A stretch of DNA of 64,000 nt from Limnomonas spitsbergensis (lineage: Eukaryota; Chlorophyta; Chlorophyceae; Chlamydomonadales). The notes beneath the pieces were generated by a model. That model ran no database searches. It was not told the DNA's origin and saw nothing but the letters and a program-made list of their open reading frames with translations. Location of the stretch: assembly GCA_037349105.1 (NCBI GenBank), contig JAYJMM010000101.1, positions 2,604,001 through 2,668,000 on the forward strand, read 5' to 3'. This document shows, in pieces, positions 31,219 through 40,713 of the stretch. A program made the position numbers and the translations under genes. The stretch's first letter is position 1; every line of letters starts with the position of its first letter.

Positions 31219-31305
31219 CGGGCACTGTCCTTGGCTAGGAGGGGGGGGAACACAGCTGTCCTGCAGATGCTGCAGGAACGCTGCGGCATGTTGCCGCTTG
31301 TATAA
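31219..31305 (+). pseudogene. Displaced 3' end of ankyrin gene copy C
   Basis: This segment begins with the duplicated target CGGGC and encodes the conserved tail of the family, ending ERCGMLPLV and TAA at 31303-31305. It is the continuation of the frame broken at 24063. The G run here has the length needed to stay in frame, unlike copy B. Confidence 0.9.
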
Positions 31306-32727
31306 GAGGCATCATGTCACTGTGGAAGTGAAATATATTGCTGGTCTTAACTATGCAAGGGTCGGATATACACCCACTTCTCTCCTAGCTTTCCTCGTGT
31401 GTTTCAAACATTGCATGTTGTCTTGAACTTCATCATCTGCCTCTCCTATCTTATCAGGGCTGTCCATGAATATATTTTTGAAGGTGATTGAAAGGTATTT
31501 CCCTGTAAGCAATATCATCATCATGTTTTCGAGTTTTTCTTAGTAGTGTTCCACCAGAGGTTGTATAGTATTTCCCCCAGGCGTACTACACATGTAAACG
31601 AATTTAGGGACTACCGGAAACGGGAAAAAACAATCCGGTACATGTTTACACTTATTCTCAATTTGTTGATCCTCATGCATGTCCGTCATGGTCAGATATT
31701 CTGCCTTTGCACAGTTCAACACATCCCTGCGTGTAGGATCACCTTACATTCAGAGAACGGGTATGGACTGGCCTACAAGACGGTGCTATAGACATCCACG
31801 CTTAGTACCTGGGCAGGCCAGGGGGGGATGCTCTGACTTTTGTGAAGGGTGTGGCAGTATATCTTTGAGGCTATGTCGTTTCAGAGGCCTTTGTTTCCCT
31901 TTTCCTGACCAACTAACTGCCTAGTACGTTTGTTTGGTTTTCTCTTTGTTGAGGGCTACTTATGATCTAAACGGGCTGAGGATTTTACAGACTTCCTTTA
32001 TGTGGGCATGGTCTATTCCTTCTCTTGTTTCCGTATGTTCCTTTCTTTTCTCCTCGAACCTTACGTTTACTTTCCCCTCCTGACCAGACAATCGGGCGGC
32101 CACACGGCCAGGAGCCTTTTGAGCAGAGGTATCATGTTCTTGACAAGTGGACATTTTAAAGTCGTTCAATCCATTTGCCCGGATCAATAGTGCGGTGGCA
32201 TAGAAACAGATATAGGCTGTTTTGACTGCGGGTGCGGTCAAGATGTAACTGGGCCATGCTGAAAAGGTGGTCAAGATGTAACAAAGAATGTAGGAAGATG
32301 GTTTTGTGTCCTCATTCAACCATTAGGCCAGCATGGTGGTGCCACGACACCACACCTGACCTCATGAATATAAAATCCAGTAAGCTAAGGCCACCTGTCA
32401 AAAGGCTAATGGAGCTTTAATAGCCAGCGAGTCACAAGCAAGGGGTAGAGCAAGCGAGCCATCACGAATGAAGGACCAGCCTGGCTGCATCATGTAGCTC
32501 GGACAGCAAGCCGCACTGCTCCAACTCCCAGCATGCCTTGATGTAGCTGAATTGTAGCTGAAGCACCCTCTACTAAACCCTGCATGCCCAGCACTAGCCC
32601 CAGTCCACATTCACAGCCTTTCAACTCAAGAATCGGAGGATGCTGAAATGCATCCTTGCTTAAATAGATCCTTGCTGGTCAGCCATGAAACTTTCCACTA
32701 ATAACAGGAAGCATACTTGCCGTAGTC
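31306..32727. other. Spacer 3' of ankyrin copy C
   Basis: Homologue of 3841-5275. It preserves the empty target site of the unit B MITE (CTCTTTGTTGAGGGCT, about 31943-31958). No gene is supported. Confidence 0.4.
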
Positions 32728-32974
32728 AAGAGGGCCCCCCATTGATTGCCCCCAACAGCCATATGCACACAGTTAAATGATGAATACCGCTAGAGCCAAG
32801 ACCGGCCGTCACTGGTTCCCGGTAGCTAAGGACGTTGTCACTAATTGCCGGCGGGCCGGCTGTAGCTAAGACCATCTGTCATTGGTTGCCGACAGCCATG
32901 CATGGACAGCTGACGCAATCCTTCAAATTTAACAAGAAGCGGCTCCCATGTGGCGACCAGCTTACACCAGATGA
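32728..32974 (-). pseudogene. WRAP73: WRAP73-like terminal exon, unit C
   Basis: Acceptor TTGCAG retained. Encodes SSGVSWSPHGSRFLLNLKDC, then VSCPCMAVGNQ and TGA. The stop position is shared with unit B, so this is probably the natural end of the protein. Confidence 0.6.
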
Positions 32975-33385
32975 CTGCAACAACGATCATGACTAGAACA
33001 AGGGTTCAGTCTATGGAAAGTAATCAGAGGTGTTGCTGCCATGTGGGAACCAGCTCACACCGCGTGCATGCAGCAGGATTGAGGGTAACGATCAAGGCTC
33101 AGGGTTCAGTCTATGGAAAGTAATCAAGGATGGTGATACCAGGCGGGAGCTAGCGCCTGAGACCGTTTGAAGGGTTGAGGACACAAATAGTAATCAGAGG
33201 TGCTGCTGCTATGTGGCGACCAGTTCACATCGCGCACTTGCGGCAGGATATCTGGCTGATGGAATGTAATTATGCAATCAGGTTGAGGATTAGGGAAGTA
33301 TGGTAATCAAGTTGCATGGCTAAGATTTTCGGCAAAGCTAGCAGAAGTGATTTTGCGATGTGGCGACCAGCTCATACCGCTAGAT
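32975..33385 (-). repeat. Degenerate repeats of the WRAP73 terminal-exon edge, unit C
   Basis: Same family, with copies around 33035, 33210 and 33355 marked by ATGTGGCGACCAG-like words. Not coding as they stand. Confidence 0.5.
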
Positions 33386-33744
33386 GTCATGCGAGGGGCA
33401 TTTGAATACAGGCATAAATCATAATCTCAGGGGACGTCCGACCGACTGTTCAAATCTACATGGCCTGGCTTAAAGGAAACATGCTCATGACCTATGCTTT
33501 CCCCGCCATACCCTCCAGCTCTGCGCTTTGCTATCTCGCCTGTCTGCCGCCTTTCATAACTTGTCTCAGATTTACCCTTTTCGATCCTCCTCCTAGCCTT
33601 CCAACCGGTTTGCTCATCAGCCTGGCTCTTTCCAAAGCGGCTGATGCTGGTTGAGTTAACACTGTAACAGCACATGCCCATGACACTCCAATCCAGCGGA
33701 CAAGAGAGGCATCCCACACCGACATTCGGCACCAGCATCCCCAC

Positions 33745-33840
33745 CTGAAAGTTCCGGAGCGGGATGTGCACCACGGATGCCCCCACCGACACCCACATGT
33801 AGTGCCGGGAGGTGGAGGTCGCCGTGGCCAGGAGGCTGTC
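33745..33840 (-). pseudogene. WRAP73: WRAP73-like penultimate exon, unit C
   Basis: 96 bp and intact, same 32 codons as unit B (LLATATSTSRHYMW, VVHIPLRNFQ) with acceptor and donor CAG|GTGGGG present. Its neighbours in this unit carry stops, so the gene as a whole is broken. Confidence 0.75.
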
Positions 33841-34114
33841 CTGCATGTTTAAGGACTCAGTAGCAGAGCCAGTCAGCAACATTGCAGATATAATTGTTCA
33901 AGATTCATGCGACAGCACTAAATACTCAGTCTGGAAATATACATGTAGCGGGTGGTCACAGTGGCCAGGAGGCTGCCCAAGCCTGATAGCTATCAGTGAC
34001 TATGTAAATGACTATATAAGTGACATTTCACAATAAGCTTGATAATTGCACGGTGGGCAGGAGGTTGCCCGGCGTCTCTTGTCACACAGGTGATGTGCTG
34101 TACAGCATCTCAAC

Positions 34115-35441
34115 TTAACCCACCCACCTGTCCCCCCTAAACCCACCTGCCCCCCCTAAACCCAGCTGCCCCCCCTCAACCCAGCTGCACCCCCTAAACC
34201 CACCTGCCCCCCCTAAACCCACCTGTCCCCCCTAAACCCACCTGCCTTCCCCTAAACCCACCTGCCTTACCCTAAACCCACCTGCCCCCCTAAACCCACC
34301 TGCCTTGCCCTAAACCCATCTGGCACCCTAAACCCATCTGCCCCCCCTAAACCCACCTGCCTTTCCCCTAATCCACCTGTCCCCCCTAAACCCACCTGTC
34401 CCCTTCAAACTCACCTGTCCCCCCTAAACCCACCTGTCCCCCCTAAACCCACCTGCCCCCCCTAAACCCACCTGCCCCCCTAAACCCACCTGCCCCCCCT
34501 AAACCCACCTGCCTTTCCCTGAACCCACCTGTCACCCCTAAACCCACCTGTCCCCCCTAAACCCACCTGCCTTGCCCTAAACCCACCTACCTTGTGCTAA
34601 ACCCGCCTACCCCCCTAAACCCACCTGCCTTGCCCCAAACCCACCTGTCCCCCTAAACCCACCTCTTGCCCTAAACCCACCTACCCCCTTAACCCACCTG
34701 TCCCCCCTAAACCCACCTGTCCCCCCTAAACCCACCTCTTGCCCTAAACCCACCTATCCCCCTAAACCCACCTGCCTTGCCCCTTACCCACCTGTCCCCC
34801 TAAACCCACCTGCCTTGCCCCTAACCCACCTGTCCCCCCTAAACCCACCTGCCTTGCCCTAAACCCACCTGTCCCCCCTAAACCCACCTGCCTTTCCCTA
34901 AACCCACCTCTCGCCCTAAACCCACCTACCCCCCTAAACCCACCTGCCCCCCCTAAACCCACCTGCCTTGCCCTAAACCCACATGTCCCCCCTAAACCCA
35001 CCTGCCTTTCCCTAAACCCACCTCTCGCCCTAAACCCACCTACCCCCTAAACCCACATGCCCCCCCTAAACCCACCTGTCCCCCTAAACCCGCCTGTCCC
35101 CCCTAAACCCACCTGTCCCCCCTAAACCCACCTCTTGCCCTAAACCCACCTACCCCCCTAAACCCACCTCTTGCCCTAAACCCACCTACCCCCCTAAACC
35201 CACCTCTTGCCCTAAACCCACCTGTCTTGCCCTAAACCCACCTGCCCCCCCTAAACCCACCTGTCCACCCTAAACCCACCTGCCTTGCCCTAACCCACCT
35301 GTCCCCCCTAAACCCACCTGCCTTGCCCTAAACCCACCTGCCTTGCCCTAACCCACCTGTCCCCCCTAAACCCACCTGCCTTGCCCTAAACCCACCTGCC
35401 TTGCCCTAAACCCACCTGCCCCCCCTAAACCCTAGCCCCAC
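34115..35441. repeat. CCCTAAA-type minisatellite, unit C
   Basis: About 1.3 kb of the same repeat at the homologous intron position, longer than in unit A and absent from unit B by deletion. Length difference between units shows it is unstable. Confidence 0.9.
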
Positions 35442-35593
35442 CTGTGCTGTTCATTGCATGTCTGTGACCTCAGCCAGGTGCATGAGCACTGCATCCAGCT
35501 GACCCACATCCATATCCCAGATCCACACAGATCCGGGGCTGGCTAGACTGACTGAGGCGAGGTAGCGGCTGTCAGGTCTCCACTTCAATGGAC
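35442..35593 (-). pseudogene. WRAP73: WRAP73-like WD40 exon (VWIWDMD), unit C, with stop
   Basis: Homologue of 7072-7223 with better family agreement at the start (LKWRPDSRYLAS). The conserved MQW has become MQ-stop (TGG to TGA) near the donor. Splice sites are retained. Confidence 0.8.
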
Positions 35594-35995
35594 CTGATGG
35601 GTGGAGGAGGGAGGATACGGGAGTGGGCTGGCTACACTGAATGTCTCTACGCAGCCTCACCTGATGGGAGAGGGGATGTGAGGGAGAAACGATCTTCCGC
35701 CAACGTTTAAATTTTCATTTCGGGTTGATCTTCTGTTCAGGTCAGGCCATTGAATGCGCAGAAGTCGCACCTCCAAAAAGGGTTCTGGATTTCTTAGGCC
35801 TAAAAGGCGACAAAGTAACAAAGTGCCTTCTGTAAACTCGAAGAGTACCAATATATGTTTGTGTGGGGAAACATCAGCAAGGGGCGCGTGTGTGCTCTAA
35901 TAGTGTGCAGTCAACCCTGAGTTTCATGAGAAATACGCACGCTCTACCGGGGAGTCAGATTTCCAAACACCGGAAGACTAAGAGCACGTCGAATA

Positions 35996-36168
35996 GTGGA
36001 ACATGGACGCTGCTGTGTGATTTCCCCGCCCGCAGCCATCCGGGACGCCCACGATAGGACCGGGAATTCCGGCGCCCATCGCAGTGGCGAGCAGGCTGCT
36101 GCAACAGCAATGGTGGCAATGGCTGCGCCGCGACGTCAGGGCAGCAGTCAGGGCTTGCCTGGTGTGTG
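35996..36168 (+). pseudogene. Fossil integrase zinc-binding fragment, unit C
   Basis: Same fossil as 7626-7820 with further decay: a short deletion removes LEERL, a one-base gain after GAHR shifts the frame, and the YQAR codons after CLVC are gone. Being shared by A and C, it predates the unit duplication; unit B lost it by deletion. Confidence 0.75.
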
Positions 36169-36341
36169 GGGCTCCAACATTCCAAGTTTCCCATCCCCTT
36201 CCCACCCATTTCATGTTCACAACGTCCCCTACCCAAAGAAAGAAAGAAACTACACACCGCAGGGGTTTGAGGGTTAAGGAAACTGCGCAGCATGGGCCTA
36301 GGCTGCGTCCGCGCCATTACCATCATAAGTCCCCTACCCAC

Positions 36342-36403
36342 CTCATCGTACCTCCCCACAGCCAGGAACTGACCAGATGGATCCTAGTTGTTGGACTTGA
36401 TCA
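36342..36403 (-). pseudogene. WRAP73: WRAP73-like exon (IKS..DPSGQFLAVG), unit C, with stop
   Basis: Homologue of 7993-8054. The tryptophan of NNW is TAG here (TGG to TAG). Splice boundaries are still present. Confidence 0.75.
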
Positions 36404-36500
36404 CTAACGCATACTGCAAGGGGCCTGGGGCTCAACAGCGTTCAGGGGCTTGCCACGTAATAAAACAACACACACAAGGCCAGGGGTCCGTCAATGTGAG

Positions 36501-36567
36501 TGATCAAAAGGGTTAAGGGCCTACCTGTAGATAATAATAAAAAAGGTTCAGGGCCTTCCGGGTAATA
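36501..36567 (+). repeat. Proto-copies of the 31-bp minisatellite, unit C
   Basis: Homologous to 8193-8252: GATCAAAAGGGTTAAGGGCC, then AGGTTCAGGGCCTTCCGG. Located in the same WRAP73 intron between the exons at 36342-36403 and 36894-37072. Confidence 0.75.
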
Positions 36568-36893
36568 ACATACAACCGAGTATCAGGGTCTGACACGCAA
36601 CCAGCGGCCTGCCGAGCAACAGAAAATAGACAGCCGTCAGGATTCCCCCCTCAAACTCAGAGGCCAACAAGGGACAGCAAAGGGGCAAGTAAGAAACATA
36701 TGTGCCCTTCCGCAGCAAAAGATCAGCGAGGGGCCTGCCGTGTGGGTCTCATAGAAACGTGTGTGGCCTGCCGTGTGGGTGTCATAACAAACGTGGGGGA
36801 TTCAGCTTGGTTGCAAAGAGGGTTATGTCCCATGCGCCATCTTGTGATCTTCCGAGGAGATTTGAACCAGTACAGGCCGACTGCACCTCCCAC

Positions 36894-37072
36894 CTGTCAT
36901 CGATAGCATGCACTGCCACACAGTAGGTGAGTGGACCATCCAGCTGTGCCTCACAGCCCCCATCCGGCGACCATGACATCTCAGTGGCATATGAGGCGGA
37001 TGCTGGGAAACAGTGCAGCTGGGAGTAGGAGGCCGTGTTATAAACGCTGACATGGTCCCGACACCCATTCCA
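36894..37072 (-). pseudogene. WRAP73: WRAP73-like exon (CRDHVSVY), unit C
   Basis: 179-bp exon with acceptor CCCCCCCCTCAG and donor GACAG|GTGGGA. It encodes CRDHVSVYNTASYSQLHCFP and, further on, SYATEMSWSPDGG, matching the WRAP73 region D.VSI followed by W.PNG. No lesion is seen in this exon itself. Unit A has lost it entirely. Confidence 0.7.
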
Positions 37073-37740
37073 CTGAGGGGGGGGAGAGGAGGGTGTACGT
37101 TTGAGCGTTGAGAGTTGCAGGCTTGGAAGTGCTGCAGCTGGGTGCACGAAGCCGTGCCGCAAACACCGACATGTTCCCGACAATGGTACTGCTGTGGGGG
37201 GAGGAGTGTTGAGGGTTTACTTTTATGGTTCAGAGTTCAAAGTTTGGAAGTGCTGCTCCTGGAACCATAAGGAGATTTCGTATACACTGTCATGGTCTTC
37301 AAGGGTTCTTGGTATCAGGGGGGGAGAGGAGGGTTGATAATTGGAGGTTTGGAAGTGCTGCAGCTGAGTCCAGGAGAAGATGCTGCTCTGGACCTTTAGC
37401 GGGGGGGGGTCGGAGTAGAGGGTTTAGGGGTTTCTTTGGAGAAGGTTGGGAACGATGCAGAATAGGCCATTCACGAGTTGGTGTTAATGAGTTGGTGTCA
37501 CACACGCTGACGTGGCATCCGTATTCATGTCGCTGGGCGGGGGGCAGGAGCTATAGAGGGGCTTTGGGTCGGAGGGTTGAGAATCAAAAAGTGGGAATTT
37601 TGAAATTATGCAGCTGGGATGACAAAGGGGTGTTTTCAATGCTGACATCTTGCATCTTTACCGCTGAGGGAAGGTTCAAGGTGAGTGGCTACAGGTTTGG
37701 AAGTGACGCAGCTGAACCTATGAGACGATGTCCATTGGCT
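37073..37740 (-). repeat. Tandem fragments of the WRAP73 DHVSVY exon and intron, unit C
   Basis: About six copies of the same roughly 100-130 bp repeat (markers near 37122, 37240, 37345, 37443, 37600, 37700). One reads HVSVCDTNS on the minus strand near 37500. Unit A keeps only one remnant. Confidence 0.65.
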
Positions 37741-38154
37741 GGGCCAGTGGAATGTTTTAAAGGGTTTAATGACCTCGTAGTTTTTCACATCTCCTCTATT
37801 CTTTCAAGTGAGGCTGTGTGGAAGGGCGGTGACGCAGCAGGAGGCATAGGGCTTAGGAATGTGAGAGGTTGGGGAGAGGACATTCCACTGGACTGGTTTC
37901 CACGGGTTGCATTTGTAACAGAAAATCAAAGGACACAAAAAAGGGCAGAATGGGAGATGTACTGGAGATGTCTCTAGAGTTATAATTATACTGAAGGCAA
38001 TAACGTTTGTTTATTATTTCCTGCTGATGGCACGCTGACAGCTGTTTTGGTCTTATGAGCGCTTTCCGCTACAATTCAGCTACATCAGGGTAGGTAGCCA
38101 AGGGTTCTGGTGGCAAGAAGCCCTAGAACTTGACCTGCTGGCTGCTGCCTAGCT
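37741..38154. other. Spacer before 34-bp array, unit C
   Basis: The left part is shared with A (8340-8510) and B (18790-18960), including AACAGAAAATCAAAGGACAC. The right part has ACAGCTGTTTTGGTCTTATG-type sequence specific to C. No gene is seen. Confidence 0.4.
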
Positions 38155-38455
38155 GATTTGGAGGCTGGCCAAGAGTTTACCTCCAGCTGAGGTGGAGGCT
38201 GACCTAGGGTTGATCTCCAGCTGAGGTGGAGGCTGACCTAGGTTTTACCTCCAGCTGAGGTGGAGGTTGACTTAGGGTTTACCTCCAGCTGAGGTGGAGG
38301 CTGACCTAGGGTTTACCTCCAGCTGAGGTGGAGGTTGACCTTGGGTTTACCTCCAGCTGAGTTGGAGGCTGACCTAGGGTTTACCTTTAGCTGAGGTGGA
38401 GGCTGACCTAGGGTTTACCTCCAGCTGAGGTGGTGGCTGACCTAGGGTTTACCTC
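38155..38455. repeat. 34-bp minisatellite, unit C (short)
   Basis: About nine copies of the 34-bp unit, ending in CTCTAGCTGGGCC and the shared inter-unit spacer. The flanking sequence on the left (37990-38150) resembles what lies to the right of the array in A and B, pointing to rearrangement. Confidence 0.9.
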
Positions 38456-39260
38456 TAGCTGGGCCATGTATTGCCCACAATTGCTGAAGGGATGTCCCAG
38501 TCGTCGGACTTTGCACCGGACAGGCAGTGGCACCTGCGATCCAGCGGGTTGAACGGGTGCATTGATTGATTGCTTTTAATGTCAGAATACTGTTTTTTCT
38601 TCCTGTCCGGTCCGGTTGAGGCACTTGCCATCCTGGACTGACATGGATTCAAAACTATGTGCTTGATGTCAAAAGGCAGGATATAATAAAAAGAGCTCTG
38701 TACGTCATGATACAGGATTTCATTGTTGGCAGATATTGGGGCCTGTATCCTGGAAAGGAATGAATATACAAATATACTTTTGTATTTATGGCTATGGCAG
38801 CATTTCGATCCGTGCAGGTAGTGGTTAATCTGCAAATGAAATGGATAACAAACAGGTCTGCCTTGCTTAACACGTAATGAAATCAAGAAAGGGCTGTTCC
38901 CCCGGCAGGTTGGAATATCTGCCATTCTGCACATGTGCAAAGGGAATGGACCCAGTTGAAGTATTCAGACTCTCAATTCGCCTTAAGAAAGAAGCTCCAG
39001 ACAACTACTGCAGTCCAGGTCCAAGCCATGTAGCTGAGATTTGATTTGAGTATAAGTTCTTAAGGCTGAACTACGTCAACAAGCGGAAAAGCCCCATCTT
39101 ATTGCAACTTCGGCTTGACGAAATGAAAATGCTTCACGCATGGTCTCATTTCAGCATGCCCTGAGGGACCCAACCATAGTGTGGATCAGCAAGGTATGTC
39201 CACCAAGGCCTTGAGGGAACAGACAATGGTGGGGATGCAGCCAATAGAATTCACATCTAC
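38456..39260. other. Inter-unit spacer C to D, with a 161-residue minus frame
   Basis: Contains the longest form of the conserved minus-strand frame (38455-38940, starting MHMCRMADIPTCRGNSPFLI). It has no recognised domain, and its relatives in A and B are interrupted, so it is more likely conserved spacer than a gene. Confidence 0.35.
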
Positions 39261-39299
39261 ATACACGAGCGGGGCTCAGCTTTTTTTCTTTCCAAGAAT

Positions 39300-39550
39300 A
39301 ATTACCCACACAACAACATCATGCCACCTGCACCAGACCTGCACCGTAGCCCCCAACAAACATACACAAAATACACAGCATATGCATGCCACCCCAACCC
39401 CCAACACAGTTGCACCCCCCCCCCCCCCCTACACACATGCCCCCCTCCCCCCCCCTCTATCCACACACACACCTACTCTCCACCCCTACACGCACACATG
39501 CGTAACCTGCGCTCCCACCTAAGACACACAACTGCGCTCCACCCCCCCAC
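39300..39550. repeat. C/CA-rich low-complexity tract, unit D
   Basis: Closest to the unit A tract, including the same CA-rich lead-in with AACATACACAAAATACACAG. This groups unit D with unit A. Confidence 0.75.
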
Positions 39551-40713
39551 ATCATACGCCATGCATGCCATAAATGGGGTGCCTTGAGTTGCATGGCCCG
39601 CTGATGTCTCATGGACTCCTGGACTCATGCATGCCAAGCATGGCTGGTGCTGCATGACTTGACTGGCTCCGAAGACACAGACACGGGCAGCTGCAAGACT
39701 TGCCTGGTTCCTCGGACCGGATGCACTATGCAACCTGCATGGCCTCTGCTCTTATCCCGGTGAGGGAATGAAGTGCCTCGTACACATGCAGGGAGGTACT
39801 TCCAGGGGCATTTGACGTACACGTGGATTCAATGCTCCGTATTTGATATCCACGGAGCAACCGTTTGTTGGCCCTAGTATGAACGCGCCAGGAGATCCAC
39901 ACTATGGCCACAGATGTTTGCCGTTGGGTCAGCGGATAATGCGAACGCGCCTCAGGGGTGCAATCTCTTAATTCCCGCTCATTGTCATCAAGCAATATAC
40001 ATATTTTCCTCCTACATAGCGGACTGGTTTCTTTCCTAGCCACTCAGTCGATAGTTTCTACAACACATCGGTGCGTGGCCTGCGTATTATTGGCCGTTCA
40101 AGTCCTCGCCCCGTCAAGTTCTCCGTATTGGCCGTACGTTCAATACAGGTTGCGTCAGAACCCCATCCAGTCTCACCCGCTCGTTCGGTGGCCTAAGCTT
40201 TGCAGTTTTTATTCTCCAAAACAAGATCGGCATTGAGCAGATCCACTCATCATCCACTTCAACACAAGTGCCCAACATTGCCCCTGGTGAGCGGAACAAG
40301 GACCATGCATGAGTGGAACAAGTGCAAGAATGGCATGTGGATGTGTCAAAGACTGAAGAATCTCCCACTCTGGCTCCCGGTTGTGTTCATATGTATGACC
40401 CCATATTTGTTTCTTTCAATTCCCACACTCCCTCATTGTTTATCTACATTGCATCTCCGGATCGCACAACCTGGCCCATTCCTAATAGGCTTTTGAGAAG
40501 ATGTCACATCCGAGTAAATCCGAGCATTAAGACGGTGCATCCGGGCATAGACAATGCAATACTAACTACAGCCCATGGCATAAAGCATGATTGGTTTATA
40601 TTTATCCGAAGAGGTGTGTTGCATATTGGCTCGCATGAATTCCACCTCACTCGCCTGTTGAGCAGGAGAGACAAGCCCAACTGATTGCAAAAAGTGGAAT
40701 TGAGCACCACCCT
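39551..40713 (+). promoter_or_regulatory. 5' flank of ankyrin gene copy D
   Basis: Homologue of the other flanks and most like unit A. The TATATTTAT element lies near 40595. A short segment present in A around 1530 (the GCATGCATGTATGATGG region) is missing near 40580. No gene is supported. Confidence 0.45.

Larger units (their letters stand above)
20905..39260. repeat. Segmental duplication unit C
   Basis: Third copy, about 11.1 kb once the 7155-bp retrotransposon and its target duplication are subtracted. It keeps the fullest set of WRAP73-like exons (five blocks), both intronic minisatellites and the integrase fossil, but has only a short 34-bp array (38155-38455). Confidence 0.9.
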
